From assembly GCA_030696775.1 (NCBI GenBank), contig JAUYRN010000033.1, forward strand, positions 186,001 to 250,000: a stretch of 64,000 nt of DNA, read 5' to 3'. Source of the stretch: Sulfuricurvum sp. Its GTDB lineage: Bacteria; Campylobacterota; Campylobacteria; Campylobacterales; Sulfurimonadaceae. Of the stretch, positions 18,061 through 26,955 are shown one piece after another (the first letter of the stretch is position 1; each line of letters begins with the position of its first letter). Under the pieces are notes generated by a model. That model worked only from the letters and a program-made list of their open reading frames with translations. It did no database searches and was not told the DNA's origin. The translations under genes and the position numbers were made by a program.

Positions 18061-19320
18061 TTATACAATTCTTATCATATAAGGAGTTTCGAGAACCGTG
18101 TCCAATGTTTCAAGTTCAAGCATCAGTGCTCTAATTGATTTTTCGGTCGCTTCATGGGTAGAAATCAATAAATGAGCACACTCTTGTGCAAAGGGACGCT
18201 GTATCATCGCCTCTATAGATATAGCATGATCAGCAAAGAGCTGAGTGATTTTTGCCAAAATTCCTGCTTTATCGGTAATACGAAGACGTAAATAATATTT
18301 CGAACGAATATCATCAGCACTTTTAAGACGTAATCCCTCTTCAAGCGGGTGATTAAATCCAAGCATAGGTGAGCGTTTTCCTGAACGGACAATGTCAATG
18401 ATATTAGCAACGACAGCACTGGCCGTCGCATTCCCACCAGCACCAGGTCCATAATAAAGTGTTTCACCAACACGATCACCTACAACACTAATACCGTTCA
18501 TAACGCCGTCGATCTTAGCAATCATCGCCTCTTGCTTAACAAGCGTAGCGTGAACTCGCAGTTCTACTTCTGCTCCATCTCGCTTAGCAATACCTAAAAG
18601 CTTGATGGTGTATCCAAACTCTTTTGCGAAGGCAATATCGGCTTGGGTAATGCCCTCAATTCCCTCTATCAGTATCTCTTCAGGTTTAGCATCAATCCCA
18701 TAGGCAATGGATGCCAAAATAAGAAGTTTATGTGCCGCATCAAATCCGCCGATGTCAAAAGTAGGATCTGCTTCTGCATACCCTAAAGCCTGCGCTTCAG
18801 CTAAAACTTCATCAAAAGCAACGCCCTCTTCCATCATTTTTGTGAGCATAAAGTTACAAGTACCATTCATAATTCCCATAATGGAAAGAATATGATTAGC
18901 AGAAAGTCCATCACGCAATGCGTTAATAATCGGAATTCCCCCGGCAACACTCGCTTCAAATTCAAACGGCAAATCACCTGCAATCTCTTGCAGTTCATAA
19001 CGGTGATACGCGAGAAGTGCCTTATTGGCTGTAACAATCGCTTTCTTACTTGCTAATGCACTTTTTAAAAGTTCAAACGGAAGCTCAACGCCTCCCATCA
19101 ATTCAACAATAATATCAATCTCAGGATCATTGATAATCTCATACGGATCCGTGGTAATTTCAATACTTAAATCACTGACTTTACTGACGTCACGAACAGC
19201 ACCACTTTTAACAACAATATCTTCACCGGCACGTGCTGAAATAATGGCAGCATTTTCTTCTAAAATCTCAACAACGGCACGACCTACTGTTCCAACTCCT
19301 AACACACCAACACGAATCAC
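18061..19320 (-). CDS. hom: Homoserine dehydrogenase
   Basis: This reduces aspartate semialdehyde to homoserine on the way to Thr, Met and Ile. At 419 residues it is full length. It has the NAD(P) fold GVLGVGTVGRAV (4-15), the catalytic region MNGTCNFMLTKM and AEADPTFDIGGFDAAHKL, and a C-terminal ACT domain (about 340-419) that implies threonine feedback control. The GTG start follows the aminotransferase stop directly. A T-rich hairpin terminator follows at 18010-18031. Confidence 0.96.
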   Translation of the reverse strand: MIRVGVLGVGTVGRAVVEILEENAAIISARAGEDIVVKSGAVRDVSKVSDLSIEITTDPYEIINDPEIDIIVELMGGVELPFELLKSALASKKAIVTANKALLAYHRYELQEIAGDLPFEFEASVAGGIPIINALRDGLSANHILSIMGIMNGTCNFMLTKMMEEGVAFDEVLAEAQALGYAEADPTFDIGGFDAAHKLLILASIAYGIDAKPEEILIEGIEGITQADIAFAKEFGYTIKLLGIAKRDGAEVELRVHATLVKQEAMIAKIDGVMNGISVVGDRVGETLYYGPGAGGNATASAVVANIIDIVRSGKRSPMLGFNHPLEEGLRLKSADDIRSKYYLRLRITDKAGILAKITQLFADHAISIEAMIQRPFAQECAHLLISTHEATEKSIRALMLELETLDTVLETPYMIRIV

Positions 19321-20541
19321 TTATGCACCCTTACATTCAAACTGCTGTAAAAAGTTTTTGATATTTTTTGCTGCTTGTCGTATACGTTTATCATTTTCAA
19401 TCAAAGCAATACGAACATATTCATCCCCGTATTCTCCAAAACCAATTCCTGGAGCAACAGCTACGTTAGCTTCTACTAAAAGACGTTTTGAAAATTCTAA
19501 GCTCCCTAAATGTCGAGCGCATTCCGGTATACGTGCCCATACAAACATAGAAGCTTGATTACGACGAACCGGCCATCCGACACGGTTAAATGCTTCAAGT
19601 AAAACATCTTGGCGATGATCATACTTGTCCGTAATTTCTTGAACACAGCTTTGATCACCTTGAAGTGCTATCGTTGCTGCCACTTGAATCGGAGTAAACA
19701 TCCCGTAATCTAACCAGCTTTTAATCTTTTGAAGTGCTCCAATGAGTTTAGGATTTCCAACAAAGAATCCTACACGCCATCCTGCCATATTGTAGCTTTT
19801 GGAGAGAGTAAAGCTCTCAACTGCCACATCTTTTGCTCCTGGTACAGACATAATCGATGGAGTTTTGTATCCATCAAATGTCAAATCGCCATACGCAATG
19901 TCACTAATAATGTAAAAACGTTCACGTTTTGCCATAGCAACAATACGAGTATAAAACTCAGGCGTAACCGTAGCTGTCGTCGGATTGTGAGGAAAGTTTA
20001 CCACTACATATTTCGGTTTAGGAAATGAGATGTGAAATGCTTGTTCTAAGCGCTCAAAAAAGAGATCTTCTTCCACTTTGTAATCTTCATCAAATGGTAA
20101 TTCCATCTTTTGTACATTTCCGCCTGCAAGTATGAATGCATAGGAATGGATTGGATAGGTAGGATCAGGAACAACAGCAACATCTCCAGGATTAGTAATA
20201 GCGTAGGCCAGGTGAGCATATCCCTCTTTTGAACCCATTGTTGCAACCGCTTCAGTTTCAGGATCAAGATCAACATCATAACGGCGTTTGTACCAATCAC
20301 AAATCGCTCCACGAAGCTTTGGAATCCCTTTTGATGCTGAATAACCATGTGTTTTGGTTTTTTGAGCCGATTCGATCAGTTTTTCGCGAATATGCTCTGG
20401 GGTGTCACCGTCAGGATTTCCCATACTAAAATCAATAACATCCGCACCAGCGCGTCTGCGAGCCATTTTTAGCTCATTTACTTCAGCAAAAACGTATTTT
20501 GGAAGTCGTTTAATTCGATCAAATTGGATTTCATCAAACAT
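19321..20541 (-). CDS. alaC: Class I/II aminotransferase, AlaC-like
   Basis: A PLP-dependent transaminase of 406 residues. It resembles E. coli AlaC closely from memory (DVIDFSMGNPDGDTPEHI, THGYSASKGIPKLR, and the PLP-lysine segment SKSYNMAGWRVGFFVGNP). The likely reaction is glutamate plus pyruvate to alanine. Related proteins are often annotated as LL-diaminopimelate or aspartate aminotransferases. It ends where hom begins, suggesting an amino-acid operon. A likely -10 (TAGAAT) is on the minus strand near 20573. Confidence 0.88.
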   Translation of the reverse strand: MFDEIQFDRIKRLPKYVFAEVNELKMARRRAGADVIDFSMGNPDGDTPEHIREKLIESAQKTKTHGYSASKGIPKLRGAICDWYKRRYDVDLDPETEAVATMGSKEGYAHLAYAITNPGDVAVVPDPTYPIHSYAFILAGGNVQKMELPFDEDYKVEEDLFFERLEQAFHISFPKPKYVVVNFPHNPTTATVTPEFYTRIVAMAKRERFYIISDIAYGDLTFDGYKTPSIMSVPGAKDVAVESFTLSKSYNMAGWRVGFFVGNPKLIGALQKIKSWLDYGMFTPIQVAATIALQGDQSCVQEITDKYDHRQDVLLEAFNRVGWPVRRNQASMFVWARIPECARHLGSLEFSKRLLVEANVAVAPGIGFGEYGDEYVRIALIENDKRIRQAAKNIKNFLQQFECKGA

Positions 20542-20631
20542 AATGTGTACCTACCATTAAAAAATTGTGCAATTCTAGCACTTTTCGACTACTCTCAAGC
20601 TTATAAAGGTATTTTTATTCCCTTATTTCTT

Positions 20632-21258
20632 TTACTTGCTGTTTTCTATCCATGTCCCCTCTTTGAGAAGTTTCATCCCGTTGGTATTGGCAACTTTCAA
20701 ATACATTGCCCCCTCAGGTAATGTAAAACTCATCGTCTCTTGTGACTTAAAGGTGCGAAGTGAACTAAGAACTTCCATATTGGCGTCTAATACGGCTATT
20801 TCTGGATACCATTTATTACCATAAGGCGCTTCAATGGTTAATGCACTGGATTGATTAACGGCAAACCATGCAGGAACGACCATTTTTTCCATTTGAGCAC
20901 CTTCATCAGGGGTAATCGCGGGTATTTGCCAAAGAACTGAAGATGCGTCTATCTTAAAGCTCCATGTTTTCTCATGTACAGTTCCTGCTGTAATGATCAG
21001 GGCATTGTCACGTAAAATTTCATTAAAGTATTTGAGATCGAAAACTTTTCTGCCACTCAAAGAAATTCCCATGCGAGTCATCTCACCATCACTTTCATAA
21101 TGATGTATATTGACACGCTGCCCTACAGTGTTGAAAGCTTGAGTAATAATTTTTGTTGAAAGGATACTTCCACGGATAACTTGTAAATTTACTTCTGCTT
21201 TAATATCAGCCGCAACTAATGAAAATGTAAAAATCACGAACCAAATAAGAAGCTTCAC
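20632..21258 (-). CDS. Periplasmic hypothetical protein
   Basis: A 208-residue protein with a clear Sec signal peptide (LLIWFVIFTFSLVAADIKAE, cleavage near residue 20). I do not recognise the mature domain, which looks beta-rich. The GTG start overlaps the stop of the upstream RodZ-like gene by one base, so the pair is translationally coupled and may act together at the envelope. Confidence 0.65.
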   Translation of the reverse strand: MKLLIWFVIFTFSLVAADIKAEVNLQVIRGSILSTKIITQAFNTVGQRVNIHHYESDGEMTRMGISLSGRKVFDLKYFNEILRDNALIITAGTVHEKTWSFKIDASSVLWQIPAITPDEGAQMEKMVVPAWFAVNQSSALTIEAPYGNKWYPEIAVLDANMEVLSSLRTFKSQETMSFTLPEGAMYLKVANTNGMKLLKEGTWIENSK

Positions 21259-22094
21259 TACCAGCTACTTCCCTTGTTTTTAATCTTAAATTCTTCCGCT
21301 GTGAGCTGTTGAAGAGATCCATTTTCATACGTAAACCACACGGTATTTCTCTCTTTTAGTATTTTACTGCCGGAAGAAGTCACTATCTCTAAACGACCAT
21401 GTCCAAAAATAAAAAGCCAACTTTTAGTACTATCAATTAAAATAGGATCTTTCGTTACTTTTTGAATTTTTTTCCCTGTTTCTAAATCCATCATTCCTAC
21501 CCATACTTTAGAAGAAGGTTTAATGCTTAGAACATTATAAAAACTCAAAGCTTTGCCCTCTGGGTCCAAAGTAGCCATACTCTTATTTTGTTCTTGCATG
21601 AGTTGTGTTGTATTGATTTCGGTAATATTCATGTCATTGGTCGCATTCACATCACTTGTATTCATTTCACTAAAGTTAGTATCAACCACTTCAATGGCTG
21701 CACTGCTTAACTCTAGAACCTCTTCTTTAGGGGCGACACTAAGTTCTCCTTGCATCATCGAACCTAATAGCATTAAGATTACGATTACACCAATAGCACC
21801 AAAAATCCAAAACGTACGTGTATTTGAAGAGGCCTGTAAAACAGCGGATGGTTTTGAAATCGCCATCTCAGGATCAAAACCTTTGTGAGAATCATATTCA
21901 CTTCTCAGCGATTCAAGATTTATCCCGTATTCACGCTCCAAAATAGAAATAAATCCCATAAATTGAACACGATTTAATTGATCAAAAGATTTATCTAATA
22001 CCTGTTCAACTTTAACTCGTGAAATATGCGTACGCTCATGAATACTGCTTGCCCCAAGCTCTTGCAAATCTTCAAAGGACTTTATCGTACTCAT
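21258..22094 (-). CDS. RodZ-like HTH/membrane protein
   Basis: A 278-residue protein with a soluble N-terminus that looks like a helix-turn-helix fold (ELGASSIHERTHISRVKVEQ), one membrane span at about 94-112 (FWIFGAIGVIVILMLLGSMM), a Thr/Asn/Glu-rich linker, and a C-terminal beta-rich domain (VWVGMMDLETGKKIQK). This layout matches RodZ-type morphology proteins, but sequence similarity is weak. Its ATG overlaps the methyltransferase stop (ATGA). Confidence 0.6.
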   Translation of the reverse strand: MSTIKSFEDLQELGASSIHERTHISRVKVEQVLDKSFDQLNRVQFMGFISILEREYGINLESLRSEYDSHKGFDPEMAISKPSAVLQASSNTRTFWIFGAIGVIVILMLLGSMMQGELSVAPKEEVLELSSAAIEVVDTNFSEMNTSDVNATNDMNITEINTTQLMQEQNKSMATLDPEGKALSFYNVLSIKPSSKVWVGMMDLETGKKIQKVTKDPILIDSTKSWLFIFGHGRLEIVTSSGSKILKERNTVWFTYENGSLQQLTAEEFKIKNKGSSW

Positions 22095-22768
22095 CTCATT
22101 CTCTCCATTAAAATTGCCCCGGCTACTCCCACATTAAGTGAATCAAAATCATGTGCCATCTCAATGAATACACCATGGTCAAGCCCTTTTTCAACACGAC
22201 CGCTCAGACCCTCGCCCTCACTGCCTAAAATCAAAGCACGCTTGGAATCAAAGCTCATCTCACGTACGTTTTTACCCTCAAGCGTTGCACCATAGAGAGT
22301 AAATCCTGACTGTTTAAGCTCATGCATAACATCATGAATATTATGGACAACAACGATAGGCAAATCTAGTGCTGCCCCGCTGCTCGTTCGAATTAACGCT
22401 TCCAAATTTGGTTCTCGGATACCGGTAATCACAAGGGCTTCTACTCCAAGCGCATACGCACTTCGCACTAACGAACCCATATTTCCCATATCGGTAATAG
22501 AGCTTAATACGACAATAAAACCACATTTTTTCAAAAAAGGAGAAGCATAAGGGACGATTTGAGAAATCTCAGCAATGTACCCTTGATGATTTCCGCCTTT
22601 TACCATCGATTGAGCTGCAATCTCTGGAATTCGCTTAATCTCAAAGCCCATTTTCATCAATTGGCCATATTCTTTTTTGTCAATCTCTTTGGCAAGATAG
22701 AGTGTTTTTATTCGATCACGATGTCGTTCAAGTGCATAAAATACTGGTTGTTTTCCGTAAATGAGCAT
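22091..22768 (-). CDS. TrmH/RlmB family RNA 2'-O-methyltransferase
   Basis: A 225-residue SPOUT enzyme with an N-terminal substrate-binding domain (MLIYGKQPVFYALER) and motifs VLSSITDMGNMGSLVRSA, ALILGSEGEGLS and IEMAHDFDSLNVGVAGAILM. It resembles RlmB, which methylates G2251 of 23S rRNA, but the target is not proven. AAGGA precedes the ATG. It is encoded between rsmI and the RodZ-like gene and is the second TrmH-type enzyme in this window. Confidence 0.9.
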   Translation of the reverse strand: MLIYGKQPVFYALERHRDRIKTLYLAKEIDKKEYGQLMKMGFEIKRIPEIAAQSMVKGGNHQGYIAEISQIVPYASPFLKKCGFIVVLSSITDMGNMGSLVRSAYALGVEALVITGIREPNLEALIRTSSGAALDLPIVVVHNIHDVMHELKQSGFTLYGATLEGKNVREMSFDSKRALILGSEGEGLSGRVEKGLDHGVFIEMAHDFDSLNVGVAGAILMERMR

Positions 22769-22780
22769 AATTTAAATTCC

Positions 22781-23590
22781 TTATAAGTTTAAGAGCCGTG
22801 TATAGCACTCTTTTGGGTTTTCGCCGGTAATTTTAGCGATGAGCTTGGATGCCGCTTTTTTAGGTATATCAAGAGCTAAGATGTCCGCCTCATTCAAACT
22901 TGCACCGCAAGAAGCTGAAGCTTCGATAACCACGACCCATTCACCCCGAATCTCACCTTCCATCTTAGAAAGGAGTTCAGAAGCAGTCCCTTGATAAAAA
23001 CGCTGATATTTTTTAGTAATCTCTTTGGCCAAAAATACTCGACGTACCGGTGCCGAAACGACAAGTTCATGGAGTAGTTTATCCAAACGCTTGGGAGATT
23101 CATAGAGTACGGTGGTATAGCCGTTAAAAAGAGCCTCTTGAAGCGCAGCGGAACGATCATTGCCTTTGTGCGGTAAAAATCCGAAAAAAAGCATTTTTGT
23201 CTCACAAAAGCCACTCGCAACGAATGCACTGAGCACCGCATTAGCACCCGGTAAAATGTCATATTTTACTGCATTATCCAAACAATACCGGACTAGTAAT
23301 TGTCCTGGATCACTAATCCCCGGCATTCCCGCATCACTGACATACAGTACATTTGCATTAAAAAAATCGGGGGTTAGTTTGGAAACAAATTCTGCTTCAT
23401 TGTGAGAATGAAGACTTAAAAACTGTGGTTCACTTGTAGTGAGATTATGACGTTCTTTGAGTAAGTGTATGAGTTTTTTAGTAACACGGGTATCTTCACA
23501 CAAAATTATGTCAGCAGTCGAGAGAACTTCAAGGGAACGAATAGAGATATCGGAAATATTACCGATGGGAGTGGGAACAAGAGATAACAT
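22781..23590 (-). CDS. rsmI: 16S rRNA (cytidine1402-2'-O)-methyltransferase RsmI
   Basis: A 269-residue tetrapyrrole-methylase-fold enzyme that, with RsmH, modifies C1402 of the decoding centre. Diagnostic segments are LVPTPIGNISDISIRSLEVL at the N-terminus, ILCEDTRVTKKL, SDAGMPGISDPG and VLYESPKRL. It lies 12 bases upstream of the RlmB-like gene, forming an RNA-modification run. Confidence 0.96.
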   Translation of the reverse strand: MLSLVPTPIGNISDISIRSLEVLSTADIILCEDTRVTKKLIHLLKERHNLTTSEPQFLSLHSHNEAEFVSKLTPDFFNANVLYVSDAGMPGISDPGQLLVRYCLDNAVKYDILPGANAVLSAFVASGFCETKMLFFGFLPHKGNDRSAALQEALFNGYTTVLYESPKRLDKLLHELVVSAPVRRVFLAKEITKKYQRFYQGTASELLSKMEGEIRGEWVVVIEASASCGASLNEADILALDIPKKAASKLIAKITGENPKECYTRLLNL

Positions 23591-23629
23591 TATTCTCTCT
23601 TTAATTTTAGTTTTTTCTATGATTCAAGA

Positions 23630-23711
23630 AAAATCTGCCTCGTAAGAGGCTAGCTTCAGTGCCTTAGCGGCTAGCGAAGCCATCGGGGCTTTTGCCTCGA
23701 TGGCGTTCAAA
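23630..23711 (-). repeat. Intergenic repeat-family copy F
   Basis: On the minus strand: TTTGAACGC, then an 11-position hairpin GCCATCGAGGC-AAAA-GCCCCGATGGC (23680-23705, one non-Watson-Crick position), TTCGCTAGCCGC, then AAGCTAGCCTCTTACGAGGCAGATTTTT. The last hairpin (GCCTC/GAGGC plus T-tract) is a likely terminator for rpmE. The left edge, the CTAGCCGC block and the right hairpin match copy C (8726), but the first stem differs. Confidence 0.65.
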
Positions 23712-23915
23712 TTACTGATTTAACGCGTAACGTTTTTTGAACTTGTCGATACGTCCAGCAGTGTCTACTTGGCGCTCAGAACCAGTGTAAAACGGGTGAC
23801 ATTCATTACAAATATCAACACGGAAAGCACTTTTTGTGCTTTTTGTTGTAAATGTGTTACCGCATGCGCAGCTAACAGTACATTCAACAGTATTAGGGTG
23901 AAGCTCTTTTTTCAT
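23712..23915 (-). CDS. rpmE: 50S ribosomal protein L31
   Basis: A 67-residue L31 starting [19 protein letters not shown]. Paired cysteines (CTVSCAC and CNECH) give the zinc-binding type. The frame is open 19 codons further upstream, but the family start is the MKKELHP methionine. It lies alone between rsmE and rsmI. Confidence 0.96.
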   Translation of the reverse strand: MKKELHPNTVECTVSCACGNTFTTKSTKSAFRVDICNECHPFYTGSERQVDTAGRIDKFKKRYALNQ

Positions 23916-24021
23916 AATATTACCTTGTGAGTGACGGCGTTGTACGTCAATCGGTTTGAGTTTTACATCCATACCTGGGGACGGATTGTTGGACGCGAAT
24001 TATATCCAAAACATTTTAAAT

Positions 24022-24690
24022 TTACAACCTCATCGAAGCGATAGCCACAGCTGCGGTCTCAGAGCGTAAAATCATCGGTAAGTTAAAATGGCGAATACGA
24101 TGTAAACTGCAAGATTTACGTTCATTCTCATCAAAGCCCCCCTCACATCCAATCACCACGGTTTCAAAATTTTCATTTTGATCCAAAGCTTCTCCGCCAA
24201 AATCAAGAACAACCGCTTCTGGATTTACATTTAAAAACGTACTCAGTGCAGGAATCTCAGAAAGTTCTATAAAAGAAGTTCGCCCGCATTGCATCATAGC
24301 GCTTTCCATAATCCGATTAAAACGCTCGAAATCAAGTCTAAAATTTCGTTGTGACCGCTTGCAATGAATAAACGTAATTTTTGAAACGCCAAGTTCCATC
24401 AACATAGGCAAGGTTTTTTCAATCGTTTTTGGATCAACGATGCACCATCCTATATGGAGCTTTTTAGATGCTTCACAAGGAGAGTTTAATGAGCTTTCAC
24501 GTATAAAATAAGCATTGCGTCCATCAGTTTTCTCTAAACGATAATGATGAGCGATGTTTAACGTATCACGATGACGAAAAACAATGAGATCACCCACTAC
24601 GTGACGACGAACTTTGATGAGATATTTGTACTCTTCTCCTGAAACAGCCAGTTCCTCTGAACCTGCCTGTGTATGAAGAACGAATTTCAT
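24022..24690 (-). CDS. rsmE: 16S rRNA (uracil1498-N3)-methyltransferase RsmE
   Basis: A SPOUT-fold methyltransferase of about 222 residues, with the N-terminal PUA-like part (YKYLIKVRRHVVGDLIVF) and the SAM-knot motifs VIGCEGGFDENE and LPMILRSETAAVAIASM. The start MKFVLHTQ is preferred because its ATG overlaps the upstream stop (ATGA). The frame extends four codons earlier. Confidence 0.93.
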   Translation of the reverse strand: MKFVLHTQAGSEELAVSGEEYKYLIKVRRHVVGDLIVFRHRDTLNIAHHYRLEKTDGRNAYFIRESSLNSPCEASKKLHIGWCIVDPKTIEKTLPMLMELGVSKITFIHCKRSQRNFRLDFERFNRIMESAMMQCGRTSFIELSEIPALSTFLNVNPEAVVLDFGGEALDQNENFETVVIGCEGGFDENERKSCSLHRIRHFNLPMILRSETAAVAIASMRL

Positions 24691-25097
24691 ACCATCATCC
24701 AAAGTGTTACACTTATTAATAACACCATCTCTATTCCCAAATAACGGAAAGCTTTACGTTTATATAAAGCGAATGCCCCTTCTTGGGTAATATCTGTACG
24801 ACGCTTGAGAGTCTTATACCGCTTAGCTTCCAAAACAATCATCACTATACCCGCAACAATCATTGCGTCATTGGCAAGCGTAAAATGTAAATGTTTTGCC
24901 GCCATCATAATCATTCCCGTCAAAAGAATCAACGCAATCAACGATGACGAGATCGGCATCACAATTCGCATCCGTTTGGCATAACGAATAACCTGATTAC
25001 TTAAAGCAAGCATCATGATGTTAAACATCACCACTCCCATTAAAACAATAACTCCGACCGTGTGGATTTCTAATCCCATTGTGTACATAGCTTCCAT
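24687..25097 (-). CDS. Small membrane protein
   Basis: A 136-residue protein with four hydrophobic segments (about 10-33, 44-65, 72-90, 118-135) and short basic loops (RYAKRMRIV, KRYKTLKRR). I recognise no family. It is translationally coupled to rsmE and divergent from moeA. Confidence 0.65.
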   Translation of the reverse strand: MEAMYTMGLEIHTVGVIVLMGVVMFNIMMLALSNQVIRYAKRMRIVMPISSSLIALILLTGMIMMAAKHLHFTLANDAMIVAGIVMIVLEAKRYKTLKRRTDITQEGAFALYKRKAFRYLGIEMVLLISVTLWMMV

Positions 25098-25122
25098 AAA
25101 GGAGATTTTACCCTATTTTGTC

Positions 25123-25128
25123 TATAAT
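25123..25128 (+). promoter_or_regulatory. Probable -10 box for moeA
   Basis: TATAAT in TTTTGTCTATAATGAC. It sits about 30 bases before the moeA ATG and 22 bases before its AAGGGAG ribosome site, in the divergent gap with the membrane-protein gene. Confidence 0.6.
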
Positions 25129-25156
25129 GACTTAAAACGTGGCAAGGGAGTTATAC

Positions 25157-26374
25157 ATGGCAGTAACCGTTGAAGAGGCTTTAGCACTTATTTACGCGCA
25201 CGCTCACCCTCTTGGAAGTGAAATCATACCTATTGAAAATGCCCTAGGCCGAGTATTGGGTGAAGAAATCATAGCTGCGCTCTGCCTCCCTCCGTATGAT
25301 AATTCCGCTATGGACGGATACGCTGTTACGATCGGTGATGCGGGTAAAACTCTGCCTCAGTCGTGCGTCATCTTCGCAGGGGACAAAGACGATATTCGTA
25401 TGCTGGAAGATCAATGCATCCGTATTATGACCGGGGCAAAGATCCCTCAAGGATGTGAAGCCATCGTTCCTATAGAAGAAGTGACCCTCATAGACAACAA
25501 CGTCACACTTCCCTCTTCTATCAAAGCGTCTCAGCACATACGCCTCAAAGGTGAAGACATTCAAGCAGGTACATTACTCCTCAAAAGCGGAACACTGCTT
25601 CATGCCCATCATCTCACGTTGCTTGCCTCTCAAGGACGTACTCACGTGCGAGCTTTCAGATCACCGCGTGTTGCATTGTTTGCTTCAGGAAATGAGCTTA
25701 AAATGCATTTTGAGACGATTGAATCGCATCAGCTTTACAATACCAATACCCCAACCTTCGCAGCACGTGCACGTGAACTTGGATGTGATGTCATTTTTAC
25801 GGGAACAGCTGAGGACACCATGGAGAGCATTCAAAGCCATATCAAAAGTGCCTTGGATGCCAATTTTATAATCACTTCTGGAGGAGTCAGTGTCGGAGAT
25901 GCGGATTATACCAAAGAGGCGTTTAGTACACTTGGGATGGAAACACTCTTTGAATCGGTTGAAATCAAACCCGGGAAGCCAACGACCTTTGGTCGCATCG
26001 GGTCTACCCTCATTCTCAATCTTCCCGGAAATCCGCTTGCTGCCGCACTGTGTTTTGAACTCTTTGGTCAAAGTACGATTATGGCACTTAGCGGTCAAAG
26101 TGATAAATATATCAGCACCATCACCACAAAAATGGCAGAACCATTCAGAATGAAAAAAGGTCGACGCTCACTCATCCCGGGCTGGTTTGATGGAGCCGCT
26201 TTCACCCCATCCCCTGTTTTTGGCCCGGGGATGATACTCCCGTTGTCTCGGGCAAATAGCTTTATGATGGTGGATGCAAAGGTGGAGGGATTTAAAGAGG
26301 GAGATGAAGTAAAAATCATCCCCACACGATGGTGTATGAGTGCAGAAAATCAAACGTCGTTAGTGACGTTTTAA
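25157..26374 (+). CDS. moeA: Molybdopterin molybdenumtransferase MoeA
   Basis: This inserts molybdate into adenylated molybdopterin. At 405 residues it is full length. Diagnostic segments are PPYDNSAMDGYAV, RIMTGAKIPQG, ITSGGVSVGDADY and LNLPGNPLAA. The ATG at 25157 is chosen over a GTG at 25139 because AAGGGAG lies six bases before it. Its end overlaps the convergent queD gene by four bases. moaA lies nearby at 27845. Confidence 0.96.
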   Translation: MAVTVEEALALIYAHAHPLGSEIIPIENALGRVLGEEIIAALCLPPYDNSAMDGYAVTIGDAGKTLPQSCVIFAGDKDDIRMLEDQCIRIMTGAKIPQGCEAIVPIEEVTLIDNNVTLPSSIKASQHIRLKGEDIQAGTLLLKSGTLLHAHHLTLLASQGRTHVRAFRSPRVALFASGNELKMHFETIESHQLYNTNTPTFAARARELGCDVIFTGTAEDTMESIQSHIKSALDANFIITSGGVSVGDADYTKEAFSTLGMETLFESVEIKPGKPTTFGRIGSTLILNLPGNPLAAALCFELFGQSTIMALSGQSDKYISTITTKMAEPFRMKKGRRSLIPGWFDGAAFTPSPVFGPGMILPLSRANSFMMVDAKVEGFKEGDEVKIIPTRWCMSAENQTSLVTF

Positions 26375-26952
26375 ACGGTTGTGGGATTGGTAAACCCTTC
26401 GCCGCTTTTAACTCTCTCCCACAACTTGGGATCGTTCCACTCCTGACATATTTCATCACTAAAATAGATTTTATCGAGGTCAATCAGTCCCATAATTTCC
26501 GAATAGGCATCTTCTCGAAAACACTGTGCATAGCCTGTCTCAGTCTCATGTACGATAATACTGCTAAGACGCACCATTTTTTCTCCATTGACTGTCTTGG
26601 TAAACCACATCAATTTATCAATCATCACAAAAATCACGCGGCTAAACTGCTCAGCAGAGGGGGAAACCGGTAGTTGCACCCAACGCTGTGAATGACGTTT
26701 CATATCAGCAATATATGCTTCATCATCTCCATCCCAAAGAGCAATAGAGTGATCAAAACTATCTATCAGTTCTTTCATCCCCTGCTTCATCAATCCAAAA
26801 TCGTACACCATCTGACCATTGTCAAGATACTGCGATTCAAACAGCACTTCCACTTTATACGAGTGACCATGAAGCGATGCGCGACAACGCTGCGTAGAAC
26901 AGCCGCGAACAATATGGGCATTTTCAAATTTGAATGATTTTCTGATTATCAT
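26371..26952 (-). CDS. queD: 6-carboxytetrahydropterin synthase QueD
   Basis: The queuosine (preQ0) pathway enzyme that converts dihydroneopterin triphosphate. At 193 residues it is longer than the usual 120, with a C-terminal extension. The zinc/catalytic motif CRASLHGHSY and the FDHSIALWDGD segment are present, and HETETGYAQCF supplies the conserved Glu. It lies three bases after queE, so the two form a queED unit. Confidence 0.92.
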   Translation of the reverse strand: MIIRKSFKFENAHIVRGCSTQRCRASLHGHSYKVEVLFESQYLDNGQMVYDFGLMKQGMKELIDSFDHSIALWDGDDEAYIADMKRHSQRWVQLPVSPSAEQFSRVIFVMIDKLMWFTKTVNGEKMVRLSSIIVHETETGYAQCFREDAYSEIMGLIDLDKIYFSDEICQEWNDPKLWERVKSGEGFTNPTTV

Positions 26953-26955
26953 TGA

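Noticed and set aside
23680..23705. The strong GCCATCG hairpin alone as the rpmE terminator
   Set aside because: No T-tract follows it on the minus strand. The later GCCTC/GAGGC hairpin followed by TTTTT is a better terminator, and the first hairpin belongs to the repeat unit.
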